Assembly (NCBI GenBank): GCA_964497135.1
Contig: CAZCDO010000001.1
Span: 7,709-71,708, forward strand
From: CAIJXV01 sp964497135
Lineage (GTDB): Bacteria > Verrucomicrobiota > Kiritimatiellia > CAIKKV01 > CAIJXV01
DNA: 64,000 bases
Reading direction: 5' to 3'
The notes beneath the pieces were generated by a model. The model was not told where the DNA came from. It searched no databases and saw only the letters and a list, made by a program, of their open reading frames with translations. Both the position numbers and the translations under genes were made by a program. Positions 44,304-54,181 of the stretch are shown here, piece by piece. Positions within the stretch are counted from its first letter, which is position 1. Every line of letters starts with the position of its first letter.

Positions 44304-46675
44304 TGGAAATCATGGATCAGACCTTGTGCCGATATCTTTCCGGCCTGACTTTGAAGCGGAGCGGCGACTCGGAACAGGCGGGGCTGTGCCTTGCATCCGT
44401 TCCGGTGCCGCGCGGGGCGCCCCGTACTCTCGCGCTGGGCGGGCGCGAGACCTGGTGCCAGAGTCTTGGACGCTGGCCGGATGGGGGCGGCGGACCCTCC
44501 CCCCGACGCCTTCTCATGATCGCTGACGGGGGCCAAGTGCCGGCTTCATTGAGTGTGACCGAGGCTGGCAGGACACCCGCCGGGCAGCCGCCCGTGGCAG
44601 AGACCCGCCTGGTGGCGGAAGCGCCGGACTTCTTTTTTCCTTGGGAATCGCATGCCGTACGCATCTCCTGGGGCGGGCGGGCCGTGGACCTCATCATGGG
44701 CCTGCGGACGGCGGGGACGATCCACTGGTGGCAGGCAGCACGGCTCATGGTTCTCGAGGAAAGCGCCGCCTGCCGGGTGATCGAGATGGGGGGGGCGATC
44801 CCGCTGAAGCAGATGAGGCTCAATGATTTGCAGGATTGCCCCAGCCATGCCAACCCCTTCCTGCACAAGCACAACTGGCTGAACGGGCACCTGTCTGCGC
44901 GACTGCATGCCAACGGGGTCTGTGAGGTCTTTGCCCATTTTATCAACAGCAAATTTTTTGACGATGGTTTACCGCTGAGGGATGCCGTGCCGGTGATCGG
45001 TATTCGGAGCGATACCCAGGACGACTCAGGCGATCTGTGCGGACCGCTGGATGGAAGCCGGACTTCATTGCGTCTGGGTGAGGTGGAGTTTGACCTGACC
45101 GATGCGGCCCATCTGGCCACGCCGCAACAGCCGGGCTGTCTGACGAAGGAAGGGGACTTCCTGATCTGGCAGCCCTTCCGCGGGATGGAACTCTATGCCG
45201 GGGAGCCGACCCGGGAGATCACCGGTGACGAATACGTTTGTCGGGCGGAAGACCAGGTCATCCCCCGTGGCCTGGCGCGTACCCTTCGTTTTAATTTCAG
45301 TCTGAACCCTGACCGTTCCCCGCGGGTCGCGCGGTATCTGCCGCCGGACTGGTGGTATGGCTTGTGCGAGGAATTTCTGCCGCAGGCGGTGTTGCCCGTC
45401 TCCAATGAATTCGATGGCTCGCTCCAGGCGGCCATGGACTGGCGGAACACCTGGAGTTCGCAGGCGGGATTCGACGATGGTTCCGTGGCGCGGCACGCAA
45501 AGCGCGGGAACAGCGGGCGTTTCGAGCCGGGGTGGGAGGGCGAGACTCCGTATGCGCATATGCTTCAGTCCTGGCGTACCGGCGATGCGCAGGAGTACGA
45601 TCAGGCGCTCCGCTCCTGCTATTTTTTTACCGATGTCTGTGTGGATCATGCGGCGAAGATGGTTCGCATGCACGCCTACCCGCCCAACGCCTTCTCGGTG
45701 CCGATGGCGCGGGTGCAGTCCTGCGTCGCCGCCTGGCTGGAAACGGGAGACGCCTATGCGCTCGACACCGCCCGGGCGGTGATCGACACGGCCTACTGGG
45801 TCCACAAGAATTCCTGGCCGCGTCTGGCAGTGGGGCGCGATGCCTGTTTCATCCGCGGGGCGATTTTTCTGTACCGGTACCTGGATAGTGAGCATTATCG
45901 GGCGATGGCGCGCGACGCTTTGCGCGATACCCTGGCGTCCCAGAATCCCGACGGAAGCTTTGGCGATCAGGGTGGCGGGAGCGGCGTTCATCAATGGTCC
46001 GCCTATATCGTCAAGCCCTGGATGGGCCTGATGGCGACCAACCCGATGCTGGACTATCTCGAACTGTTCCCGGATGAACCGGACCTGCTCGACAGTATCC
46101 GGCGGTTCGGGGAGTGGCTGCTCCGGGAACGTCATGACCACGCCGGCATCCAGGGTTGGAGTTACCAGCATTATTTCCGCGGCGGGTTGGACTTCATTGA
46201 CGGCCAGGGGTGGACGAAGCTTAAGGGAGGCCGCCTCTGGCACAACGAGTATCTCGCCCGTTTCCTGGGCTACTGCGCCTTGAGGTTCAATCGGGCCGAG
46301 TATCTCGAGGCGTGGGAAGAAAGCTATCGCGGAAATCAGGGGAAGGTGGGGGGCGACTACGAGGTGGCACCGGTGCTCCAGTTCATCCCCTGGCTTCAGG
46401 CTAAACTCTGGCAGGTGACGGTCGACGAGAAGGGGCTGGTCGCGCATCCGGTCTGGTTCGGGTCGAAAACACCGGAATCCGGCATCGTGTCCACCCCCTT
46501 CGGCCGGGTCGAACTTCGGTGGTCCACCGAGGCGGAGCCACACCCCGTCCTAACGAATCCCGACAGATCGCTGTCCCTGCTGATCCGGGAGTGTCGGCTG
46601 CGGGAGTGCCCCTCCCCGCTGAAGTCGCTTGCCGGGGAACAAACGGGGCCATCTTCAGGCGTGCAATGTCCGTAA
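44303..46675 (+). CDS. Alpha/alpha-barrel protein, glycan-processing enzyme of unknown specificity
   Basis: A 790-residue cytoplasmic protein. ATG 44303 overlaps the GH1 stop (TGATG); an ATG at 44312 is also possible. Residues 1-340 are beta-rich (YLSGLTLKRSGDSEQAGLCL onward). From about 350 to 720 there is a repeated-helix toroid with many aromatic and acidic residues: AAMDWRNTWSSQAGFDDG, FTDVCVDHAAKMVRMHAYP, ARAVIDTAYWVHKN, QNPDGSFGDQGGGSGVHQWS. This is the look of an (alpha/alpha)6 barrel, as found in GH88/105, GH127 or PL families, but the usual catalytic signatures are not clear enough to choose. It follows a GH1 remnant and precedes an FAD oxidoreductase in operon B. Confidence 0.68.
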   Translation: MEIMDQTLCRYLSGLTLKRSGDSEQAGLCLASVPVPRGAPRTLALGGRETWCQSLGRWPDGGGGPSPRRLLMIADGGQVPASLSVTEAGRTPAGQPPVAETRLVAEAPDFFFPWESHAVRISWGGRAVDLIMGLRTAGTIHWWQAARLMVLEESAACRVIEMGGAIPLKQMRLNDLQDCPSHANPFLHKHNWLNGHLSARLHANGVCEVFAHFINSKFFDDGLPLRDAVPVIGIRSDTQDDSGDLCGPLDGSRTSLRLGEVEFDLTDAAHLATPQQPGCLTKEGDFLIWQPFRGMELYAGEPTREITGDEYVCRAEDQVIPRGLARTLRFNFSLNPDRSPRVARYLPPDWWYGLCEEFLPQAVLPVSNEFDGSLQAAMDWRNTWSSQAGFDDGSVARHAKRGNSGRFEPGWEGETPYAHMLQSWRTGDAQEYDQALRSCYFFTDVCVDHAAKMVRMHAYPPNAFSVPMARVQSCVAAWLETGDAYALDTARAVIDTAYWVHKNSWPRLAVGRDACFIRGAIFLYRYLDSEHYRAMARDALRDTLASQNPDGSFGDQGGGSGVHQWSAYIVKPWMGLMATNPMLDYLELFPDEPDLLDSIRRFGEWLLRERHDHAGIQGWSYQHYFRGGLDFIDGQGWTKLKGGRLWHNEYLARFLGYCALRFNRAEYLEAWEESYRGNQGKVGGDYEVAPVLQFIPWLQAKLWQVTVDEKGLVAHPVWFGSKTPESGIVSTPFGRVELRWSTEAEPHPVLTNPDRSLSLLIRECRLRECPSPLKSLAGEQTGPSSGVQCP

Positions 46676-46695
46676 ACACAGATAAGGTAATTCCC

Positions 46696-48465
46696 ATGAC
46701 GATTCAAACGACTCCTTTTCCAACCCAAACCCACCGGGTCGATTTTTGTGTGGTCGGCGGTGGAATGGCCGGCCTGTGTGCGGCGGTCGCGGCCGCGCGC
46801 CGGGGCGCCCAAGTGGTCCTGATGCACGAGCGCCCGGTTCTCGGCGGGAACGCCTCTTCGGAGATTCGCATGTGGGTTTGCGGCGCCCATGGCGCGAACA
46901 ACCGCGAAACGGGAATTTTGGAAGAGATTATGCTCGATAATTTGCACCGGAATCCGACGCAGAATTTCTCCCTCTGGGACAGCATTCTATACGAGAAGGC
47001 GCGCTTCGAGCCGAACCTCACGCTCCTGCTGAACTGCTCATGCACCGATGCCGTGACCGTCGAGGGACGTCTCCGGTCGGTCACCGGCTGGCAGTTGACG
47101 ACGCAGACGTGGCACACCGTCGAGGCTGCGTTGTTTGCCGATTGCTCGGGAGACAGCATCCTGGCGCCTTTGACCGGCGCGGAATACCGGGTCGGACGCG
47201 AAGCCCGGCGAGAGTTTGGCGAGGACATCGAGCCCGAAGAGTCCGACCGGAAGACCATGGGGATGAGCTGTCTGATCCAGGCCCGGGAGACCGACCGGCC
47301 GCAGACCTTCATTCCGCCCTCCTGGGCCAATGTGTACCGGACGGATGACGACCTGCCGAATCGCGACCATGCCCTGGGGCTGAACGGCAATTTCTGGTGG
47401 CTTGAATTGGGCGGCGAGCAGGATTCCATCCACGATACGGAGACCATCCGGGACAATCTGCTCAAGGCGGCGTTCGGGGTGTGGGATCACATCAAGAACC
47501 ATGGCGATCACGGGGCGGAGTGCTGGACTCTGGAATGGCTGGGCTTCCTGCCGGGCAAACGCGAGAGCCGGCGCTATCTCGGCGACCACATCCTGACGCA
47601 GAACGATGTGCGGGCCGGCGGGCGGTTCGACGACCTGGTGGCCTATGGAGGCTGGCCCATGGATGACCACCACCCGGCAGGGCTGGAGTGGCCGGGGATT
47701 CCGACCGTCTTCCATGGCGCGCCCTCGCCCTATGGCATCCCATATCGCTCCCTCTATTCGCGCACGATCGACAACCTGTTTTTTGCCGGGCGAAATATCA
47801 GCGTGACGCATGCCGGCCTCAGTTCCACGCGGGTCATCGCGACTTGTGCGATCATCGGCCAGGCCGTGGGCACCGCCGCCGCCCTGGCGGTGCGCCACAC
47901 CTGCGCGCCTCGCGACATCTACCGGGAGGACCACCTCGCCGAGTTGCAGCAGGCCTTGATGGACGATGATTGTTACCTGCCCTGGCAATCGCGGGCCGTG
48001 CCATCCCTGACGCGGCGCGCAGGCTTGACCGCCTCCGAAGGCAATCCGGAACCCCTGCGCAACGGGCTGGATCGCCCGGATGAAACATCCGACAACGGTT
48101 GGACCGGGGCGGCGGGGGGTGGGTGGGTGACCTATACCTTCGAGGCGCCGACGCGCATTCACCGCCTGCGCTTCATTTTTGACAGCGATCTCAATCGCGA
48201 TGGTCCGCACCCCTGCCATCGGAATATCCGCTGCAGTTATCCGCTGCAGTCCCTTCCGCGCGCGCTCCCCTCATCGCTGGCGAAGGCCTTTCGGATTGAG
48301 GCACAGGGCTCGGATGGCGTCTGGAAAACGATCCTACACGTCAAGGACAACCATCAGCGACTGGCGTGTTTCGCAGTGGATGCGGAAGTCAGCGCCATCC
48401 GGTTTGTTTCCGAGACGACCTGGGGTTCCGAGCGGATCCGTCTCTTTGCGTGGGATGTGCGCTAG
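46696..48465 (+). CDS. FAD-dependent oxidoreductase with C-terminal discoidin-like domain
   Basis: A 589-residue FAD_oxidored protein starting at ATG 46696 (AAGG box upstream). The FAD motif VDFCVVGGGMAGLCAAVAAA is at residues 15-34, followed by LMHERPVLGGNASSEIRMW, the family's second conserved stretch. FADCSGDSILAPLTGAEYR is the motif closing the FAD site, and NLFFAGRNISVTHAG is the C-terminal flavin-binding region. Residues about 450-589 form a beta-sandwich resembling F5/8-type (discoidin) carbohydrate binding (WVTYTFEAPTRIHRLRFIFD; FRIEAQGSDGVWKTI). There is no signal peptide. It ends operon B and converges on operon C 36 bp away. It is one of three FAD_oxidored proteins in this window, each in an operon behind the shared operator. 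Confidence 0.87.
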   Translation: MTIQTTPFPTQTHRVDFCVVGGGMAGLCAAVAAARRGAQVVLMHERPVLGGNASSEIRMWVCGAHGANNRETGILEEIMLDNLHRNPTQNFSLWDSILYEKARFEPNLTLLLNCSCTDAVTVEGRLRSVTGWQLTTQTWHTVEAALFADCSGDSILAPLTGAEYRVGREARREFGEDIEPEESDRKTMGMSCLIQARETDRPQTFIPPSWANVYRTDDDLPNRDHALGLNGNFWWLELGGEQDSIHDTETIRDNLLKAAFGVWDHIKNHGDHGAECWTLEWLGFLPGKRESRRYLGDHILTQNDVRAGGRFDDLVAYGGWPMDDHHPAGLEWPGIPTVFHGAPSPYGIPYRSLYSRTIDNLFFAGRNISVTHAGLSSTRVIATCAIIGQAVGTAAALAVRHTCAPRDIYREDHLAELQQALMDDDCYLPWQSRAVPSLTRRAGLTASEGNPEPLRNGLDRPDETSDNGWTGAAGGGWVTYTFEAPTRIHRLRFIFDSDLNRDGPHPCHRNIRCSYPLQSLPRALPSSLAKAFRIEAQGSDGVWKTILHVKDNHQRLACFAVDAEVSAIRFVSETTWGSERIRLFAWDVR

Positions 48466-48501
48466 AAGGCCTGAGCCGGAGTTTATTTCAGCTCCCGGTC
48501 G

Positions 48502-51500
48502 TCAGCGGGCCGGTGAATGCTCTTCCAATACCAGGGAGGCATGGGTTGCATAGGCGGACCGGGGATCGGCGGCATAGGCTTCGAGTGCGGTCTTTCCTCT
48601 CTGGGCGGAGTCATCCCCCAATCGGTACAATGCCCGGACCAGCGCCAGTTCCCGCAAACACTGGTTTCGCTCCATAGTGCCGGCTTCTCCTGAATAAGAA
48701 GCGTTGCCTTTGGCGTCGGCGTAAACGGGGAAGGATTGTTTCCAGGCCAGCGCATGTCCGCTGATTTGTGGCTTTTGGAGTACGGCCGACAATACCGGCA
48801 CAGCGGAAGCGTCGCCGATTCCCTCACAGGCCAGTGCGACAGCCCGGAAATGGGAATAGGCGACAGTTTGGTCCAACAGCGCCGCCAAGCGGAGAATATC
48901 CGGGAGCGCCGGAGTGTATCCGATGCGTCCCAACGCCATCAAATAGGTGTCAAAGTGGCTGAGTTTCCGTCCGAAGCCCGGTCTCCAATCCCACCCGCCG
49001 TAATCCCAATTCGCCGCCATCGAAAGAGGCGCGAGAATCCCGGGGGCGCCATACGCGTCGCCGAACAGGGCCAGTACCGTGCCATACCGGGCCTTCGCGG
49101 TTGGGTTCGTTGTCGCGTCATACGCGCGGCGCAGTCCCGGAATGGCGCGGTTGGTGTCGGTCATCAGAACCCAGACGCCGGCATATTCGTCGGGAACCTG
49201 GACGATCGCATTGCTAAACGCGCGGTCGGAAAGCGGGTAATTATCGGTGTAGTTCAACACCCGCGGGGTCAAAATCCCCTTTTCCATGAGATGTTGCTGA
49301 AGCGCCTTAACATCGATCGCGCGCAGCATCACGGCCTCCTTCACCGCCAGGGCCGCCGCGTATCCGGCCGCATAGCCCTGGTTTTGAACGTCCCGCTGCA
49401 TCCGCAACACCGCCATGGTGTCGCGATGCGCGCTGATTCCCAGACCGGTGACCAGCAGGCCGTCGAGCTGCTTTGGTAACAAGGCGCGATACGGAAGATT
49501 GGCCTCGTACTCCGCCTCCGGATGGGAGATTCGGCTCATCATGAGCAGATCGTGGGTCGCCTGCCCGTGGGTATCGTGCGTGGATTTGCATTGCACAATC
49601 GTGTCGGGGAAAGTCCGCTGGTTCATGAAGTCCGTTGGGACCAGATACACCTCGCCGATCAGTCGACGGCGCTCGCGGCTGTCCACCAGTTGGCTTTGAT
49701 CCCAGTACTGGCCGAGCCCCCAGGTCTGACGGGCGCGCAGGGGCAAGAAGCACATATCATAGCCGTCGGTATCATTGACGAAGCTGATGCCGATATTGAC
49801 CGAGCTCTTGCCCAGCGGCCGGTAGTTCATCGTGGCGCTTTGGAGTGAGCATTCCCTGGAATCCAGGAACTCAGTCGGTTCACCCGCCGCCGCCGCGAGA
49901 TCGGCATTACCCGTGGCATCGATCACCGCGCCCGCCCGGATCACCCCGCGCCGGCCATCCGGTCCGGCCACCACTGCGCCCACCACCCGATGGCCGCTCA
50001 TCACCACGCCGCAACCCATGGTTCCGAAAAGAATCTTGCCCCCGGAAGCCCGGATCTGGCGGCGGTACCACTCGGCCTTGGACTGCACTCCCACCGCTCC
50101 AGTGGCCCGGGTTCCGGCGTCAATCTCAAGCGTAAATCCGCAGGGATTGCCATGGTAATAACTGCCGAGCAAGCCCACCGTCTGCACTCCGCCCAGCGCA
50201 TACTGGTATTCGCAGATGATGACGGAACGCCCGGCGCGGGCGGCCGCAATGGCCGCCGGCGAGCCGGCGGTGCCGCCTCCGACCACCAGCACATCGCAGG
50301 TCCCCAGCACCGGCAGGTCGCACACCGCAGTCGGAATCGTTCCTGTGGCACTGCGGGCCGCCGACAGCCAGGGTCCGAAATATTCCCGGACGATTTCCGG
50401 GTCGGAACGGGACTTTGGTTCTGATGCGACGTGGACCGGGCCGACATTGCCCCGCCCGGCGGCCACCCCGGCGACCGCCGTTCCGAGGCGGTGACCCAGC
50501 GTCATACCGTTGATCGGACTGGCATACACACTGGCCGCGGCGTCGCGGGAAACATCGGCCAGCGGTCCCAGCACCCAGATATAGGAGAGTCCTTTCGGAC
50601 GCATGACGTCCAGTGACAGCGACTCGGGCGACGGAGCGGGTTCCCGGGAAGACACCGTTCCAATGATCGAATCCGGCGGAGTAAAGATGACTTTCTCGGC
50701 GCTATCCAACTGCGAGGACACAAACACCGCATCCCGCAGCGTCTGCTGGGCTTCGGCCTGTGCCGACACCGACCCGTCGGTCAGCGGTAGATTCATCGTG
50801 CAGATAAAAAGCGATCCGGTAATGACCGACGGCATGCCGGTCGGCGTTGCGACTTTCCAGCCGTAATCCACCGCCGTAACCCAGCGCTGGGTGAACTGCA
50901 GCGTACTCAGGCCCTCGGCAACCGGGGCTTCTCCGGCGATCACCACCTGTGTCATCGGATAGGTTCCGGCTTTAAAAGACCGGAACTTCGCGCCTGCCTG
51001 ACGGGTCAGCCAGGCCCGATCGGTGGCATCGATGACGCACTTCGCCCGGACCACGAAACGGCCGCTGCGATTGAGCAGGACTGCGCCCGCCGGCTTTCCG
51101 GCGGCATCCAAAAGGGTTTCGGTGGCATAGGTTCCGGTTATGAATCGCACCTGATTATCGATTAGCGCCCGATCGAGTATCTGTTTGACTTTTAAGGGCG
51201 TGGTGCGCACCGCCGGTTGGTTCTCCCCGGGCTTGGGATCGCCGTAGATCCGCTTCGAAAGAGGCGACACCCGTACCTCGCCCTCATCCGCCCATAACCG
51301 GAGGGTCCCGGCCATGTCATCGCCCAAATACGGCCGCGGCGCTGCCAGGAAGACGGAGGCGCCTGCCTGTGCCGCCGCGACTGCGGCGTCAACCGCGGCC
51401 CCCGAGCCTCCGACCACTAGTACATCCACATCGTGAACCCGCGGCAACGTCCCCGCCGGCTGACGCGCGGCCTCGCACAGGCAGGCCACCGCGCAAAAAA

Positions 51501-51522
51501 GTAAACAACACCATCTTTTCAT
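48502..51522 (-). CDS. Secreted two-domain FAD-dependent oxidoreductase with helical-repeat tail
   Basis: A 1006-residue protein with a signal peptide (RWCCLLFCAVACLCEAARQ), which is unusual for a flavoenzyme and suggests export with folding outside the cytoplasm or Sec-compatible flavin loading. The first FAD motif, DVLVVGGSGAAVDAAVAAAQ, is at about residues 33-52. The second, CDVLVVGGGTAGSPAAIAAA, is at about 408-427, followed by YALGGVQTVGLLGSYYHG and GAVIDATGNADLAAAAGE. Residues about 800-1006 are helical HEAT-like repeats (FDTYLMALGRIGYTPALPDIL). The architecture parallels the 875-residue cytoplasmic-looking protein of operon A. It is last in operon C; the ATG is 13 nt after the upstream lipoprotein stop. 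Substrate unknown. Confidence 0.85.
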   Translation of the reverse strand: MKRWCCLLFCAVACLCEAARQPAGTLPRVHDVDVLVVGGSGAAVDAAVAAAQAGASVFLAAPRPYLGDDMAGTLRLWADEGEVRVSPLSKRIYGDPKPGENQPAVRTTPLKVKQILDRALIDNQVRFITGTYATETLLDAAGKPAGAVLLNRSGRFVVRAKCVIDATDRAWLTRQAGAKFRSFKAGTYPMTQVVIAGEAPVAEGLSTLQFTQRWVTAVDYGWKVATPTGMPSVITGSLFICTMNLPLTDGSVSAQAEAQQTLRDAVFVSSQLDSAEKVIFTPPDSIIGTVSSREPAPSPESLSLDVMRPKGLSYIWVLGPLADVSRDAAASVYASPINGMTLGHRLGTAVAGVAAGRGNVGPVHVASEPKSRSDPEIVREYFGPWLSAARSATGTIPTAVCDLPVLGTCDVLVVGGGTAGSPAAIAAARAGRSVIICEYQYALGGVQTVGLLGSYYHGNPCGFTLEIDAGTRATGAVGVQSKAEWYRRQIRASGGKILFGTMGCGVVMSGHRVVGAVVAGPDGRRGVIRAGAVIDATGNADLAAAAGEPTEFLDSRECSLQSATMNYRPLGKSSVNIGISFVNDTDGYDMCFLPLRARQTWGLGQYWDQSQLVDSRERRRLIGEVYLVPTDFMNQRTFPDTIVQCKSTHDTHGQATHDLLMMSRISHPEAEYEANLPYRALLPKQLDGLLVTGLGISAHRDTMAVLRMQRDVQNQGYAAGYAAALAVKEAVMLRAIDVKALQQHLMEKGILTPRVLNYTDNYPLSDRAFSNAIVQVPDEYAGVWVLMTDTNRAIPGLRRAYDATTNPTAKARYGTVLALFGDAYGAPGILAPLSMAANWDYGGWDWRPGFGRKLSHFDTYLMALGRIGYTPALPDILRLAALLDQTVAYSHFRAVALACEGIGDASAVPVLSAVLQKPQISGHALAWKQSFPVYADAKGNASYSGEAGTMERNQCLRELALVRALYRLGDDSAQRGKTALEAYAADPRSAYATHASLVLEEHSPAR

Positions 51523-51535
51523 TTTTTCCGGACTT

Positions 51536-54154
51536 TCAAGGCACGACGGAAGAGCGGACGAACGTATTATCCGTCAAGATATCGTTCCGTGCGCCAGGGT
51601 TGCTCACCTTGGTGTCGCTGAACCGGTTCCCCAGCCACAGTCCCGAATACATGCCCTTGTCCCCATGCTGTTTGGACAGGGAAACCGGGCCGCCCAGGAA
51701 CGTGTTGCCGCAGATGTAAGTCTCCGTCAGCGTCCCGAACGATGCCTTCACGGTCTTTCCGGTTTCGCCGAACGTGTTGTCCGCGAATTTCATGTACTGG
51801 CTTCGGCCATACACGGTCAGGTTGTGCTTGATCGTGTTCCCGCTGAAGACGTGATTGAGCCCGGCGCAGACGATCAAGCCGCTGTGGGATTCAAAGGAGT
51901 TGTTGCGGATGAGATCGTCCTGCGAGAATTCCCAGCCGTCTTCCCAGTCGATGTCACAACCGGGCATCCGGCCGCCGTTCCGGCGGAAGATATTGCCTTC
52001 GATCCGCCAGTTGATCCCCCCGCAGGCGGCAAAGCCGCAGGAGTAATTGTCTTCGATGATGCAGTTGCGAATATAATTCCGGATCGGCGGATGGTAGTTC
52101 GTGAAGAAGCCGATCGCATTGTTAAAGTCGGGGTGTCCCTGGGTGATTGGCGCATCCCAATGCAGAACGACGTGTGCATAGCGGGCCGCCGCGGGTTTGG
52201 AGTATTTCCGATAGCTCAACCGCCCCCATCGGCGCTCCAGCAACGTCTTGTTCGAATCGTAGAAGAGGATGTCGTACACCCGCACCCGGAGGGTGTTGTA
52301 GCCCATGTAGCCCAGCGGAAGTCCCAGTTCGAAGGAGTCATGAAGGGGGGCGAGATCGAGGAACTCCTTGGTTCTCTGGACCAGCGGGGAGTCGATTTTG
52401 CCGCCTTGGGCGTCGAAATCGCCGAACTCAAGGTTCGTAAACTTCAGGGGAATGGGGCCCACGCCGACGGCTCCGGCGGATTGTTGTCCGAGCCGCGATG
52501 CCATGTTGAACCCGATCCCTTTTTTGACGGTGAGGGATTCGATCCCGTTGTTCGGCCCTTCTTCAAACGAGATGGCCAAGGCGCCTTCTGTTTTAGGGTC
52601 GTTTTTCCATTTCGGAAAAATAGCTTCTTTGAAATCCCGCTCGCCCAGAATCGTCCCGTTGCGCAGGCGGCAGTTCTCGAGCACCGTGGTAATCTTCCCG
52701 CAAATCACCGGTTGATCGAAGAAGAGTTCCGCGCCGCCATTATCCATCCAAATCAACAGTTCCGAGCCGACCGAGTCGTAATCCGTTTGGGAACGCAAAC
52801 GATGTTCGAATTCGGTCGTGTTAAACCGTTGTCCCGTTATGTCGGAAATCCACAGGTTGCCAAAGTCATTGGACGCCACAATGGTCTTTCCCTGGTAGTA
52901 ATTTAATTTAAACCGGACCGCAATCTTGAGACGAACGGCCGGGTTGGTCGCATGATTGACCACGGCGACCGGGCAGGAGAGAAGGATCGGCGCCCCGCGT
53001 TCGAGGACCCGAATCGTTTGATCCCGGGCGTCCTTCGCCGGAAGATCGCCGACGGGAATCGGTTTTGAGCGCAGGGAGGTGCTGCCCGCGGCGAAGTCGT
53101 ATTTGTTCAGGGAGCGAGGCGACAGGGAGGGCCGCATGGCTGGTTGACCGGCCGGACTGAATGAGTCGAAAAGATTCGGCTGGTTGAGTTCCCGGAACCG
53201 GATCAGCGCATATCGGGCGTATCCATTCGGCCGGATTTGCCAGGTCGAACCATTCAGATCGATGATCAAGTTGCTTCGCATGGAAATGGACTGGAGGGGG
53301 TCCAGCACATAGAGCCCGGCGGGGAAAACGACTTTTCGATAGCCGTGCCGTTGTGCGTAGAGCAGAGCCGTGTTGATGCCGATCGAATTTTGAATCGATT
53401 GTTTCTCATCCGCGCGATCCCGGACGATGCCGAACTTGCCCAGCTCGACTTGATACGTTTCCGCGGGAGAGGGGTCGGCATCCGGTTTCGCAGCTTTCAC
53501 GGAAACAGTGATGCTGTCCTTGCAGCCATTGGGGGTTCGGACGGTCAGGGTAACCCGGCCTTCGCCGACGGCTTTTGCGATGTTTGCGGAGTGTGCCTGA
53601 ACCACTTGCGGATCGCTGGTCTCCAACGTATAGGGATTATCGTCGAAAACGCTGTAGGGCAGGCAGACGCCGACAATGCCAATCTCGTCGCCGACCGTCA
53701 TTTCATCGATTTCATTCGCGATCCGAATGCCCTTGATGGTTCGCGGAGTCGCGTTTGTTGCCGCCGGCGGGCGGTCCCCGGCCACCTCGACGAGACAGTC
53801 CGCCGTCACCTCGGTATTGTCAGCCAGTGTCGCCGAAACCGTGAGGGCTCCCTCATGGATGGCTGTCACGAGCCCGTTTGAATTGACGGTTGCGAGTCCC
53901 GGATTGAACGAGGACCACTGGACACTCCGGTCGGAGTTCCTGACCTTTGCCTGCAGTTGGAAGGTACCCCCGACTTTCAGGGTCAGCCGGTTGCTGTTCA
54001 ATACGATATCCGGCTTCGAGGCCTGCGGGGCCTCGGGACCGGCCGTGGGCTGAACGGGGGAAGGAGTCGTTTCCTTCACGATCGTACAGCCGATCAGGGA
54101 AGCCCACAGGATGGCGGACAACAGGGTCAGACCCGGCAAACGGAAATGGCGCAT
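51536..54154 (-). CDS. Beta-helix lipoprotein with two BIG2-like domains
   Basis: An 872-residue protein starting at 54154 behind a very strong AAGGAGGAG box. Residues 1-23 are a lipoprotein signal peptide ending in the lipobox LIGC. A proline-rich linker (TPSPVQPTAGPEAPQASKPD) is followed by two bacterial Ig-like (BIG2) domains at about 48-125 and 140-225 (LTLKVGGTFQLQAKVRNSDR; GNGR-like KAVGEGRVTLTVRTPNG). A right-handed beta-helix, about 245-872, resembles pectate-lyase/inulinase-type solenoids (SIGINTALLYAQRHGYRKVV; then DNYSCGFAACGGINWRIEG, NNSFESHSGLIVCAGLNHV). Probable outer-membrane-anchored polysaccharide lyase or hydrolase; catalytic residues are not assigned. It sits between the GH36-like gene and the secreted flavoprotein. 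Confidence 0.82.
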   Translation of the reverse strand: MRHFRLPGLTLLSAILWASLIGCTIVKETTPSPVQPTAGPEAPQASKPDIVLNSNRLTLKVGGTFQLQAKVRNSDRSVQWSSFNPGLATVNSNGLVTAIHEGALTVSATLADNTEVTADCLVEVAGDRPPAATNATPRTIKGIRIANEIDEMTVGDEIGIVGVCLPYSVFDDNPYTLETSDPQVVQAHSANIAKAVGEGRVTLTVRTPNGCKDSITVSVKAAKPDADPSPAETYQVELGKFGIVRDRADEKQSIQNSIGINTALLYAQRHGYRKVVFPAGLYVLDPLQSISMRSNLIIDLNGSTWQIRPNGYARYALIRFRELNQPNLFDSFSPAGQPAMRPSLSPRSLNKYDFAAGSTSLRSKPIPVGDLPAKDARDQTIRVLERGAPILLSCPVAVVNHATNPAVRLKIAVRFKLNYYQGKTIVASNDFGNLWISDITGQRFNTTEFEHRLRSQTDYDSVGSELLIWMDNGGAELFFDQPVICGKITTVLENCRLRNGTILGERDFKEAIFPKWKNDPKTEGALAISFEEGPNNGIESLTVKKGIGFNMASRLGQQSAGAVGVGPIPLKFTNLEFGDFDAQGGKIDSPLVQRTKEFLDLAPLHDSFELGLPLGYMGYNTLRVRVYDILFYDSNKTLLERRWGRLSYRKYSKPAAARYAHVVLHWDAPITQGHPDFNNAIGFFTNYHPPIRNYIRNCIIEDNYSCGFAACGGINWRIEGNIFRRNGGRMPGCDIDWEDGWEFSQDDLIRNNSFESHSGLIVCAGLNHVFSGNTIKHNLTVYGRSQYMKFADNTFGETGKTVKASFGTLTETYICGNTFLGGPVSLSKQHGDKGMYSGLWLGNRFSDTKVSNPGARNDILTDNTFVRSSVVP

Positions 54155-54181
54155 TATTTTTCTCCTCCTTCTAACTCGATT

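Noticed and set aside
48466..48501. Possible bidirectional terminator between convergent operons B and C
   Set aside because: CCGGAG/CTCCCGG can pair only with a bulge, and no T-run is present; too weak to list.
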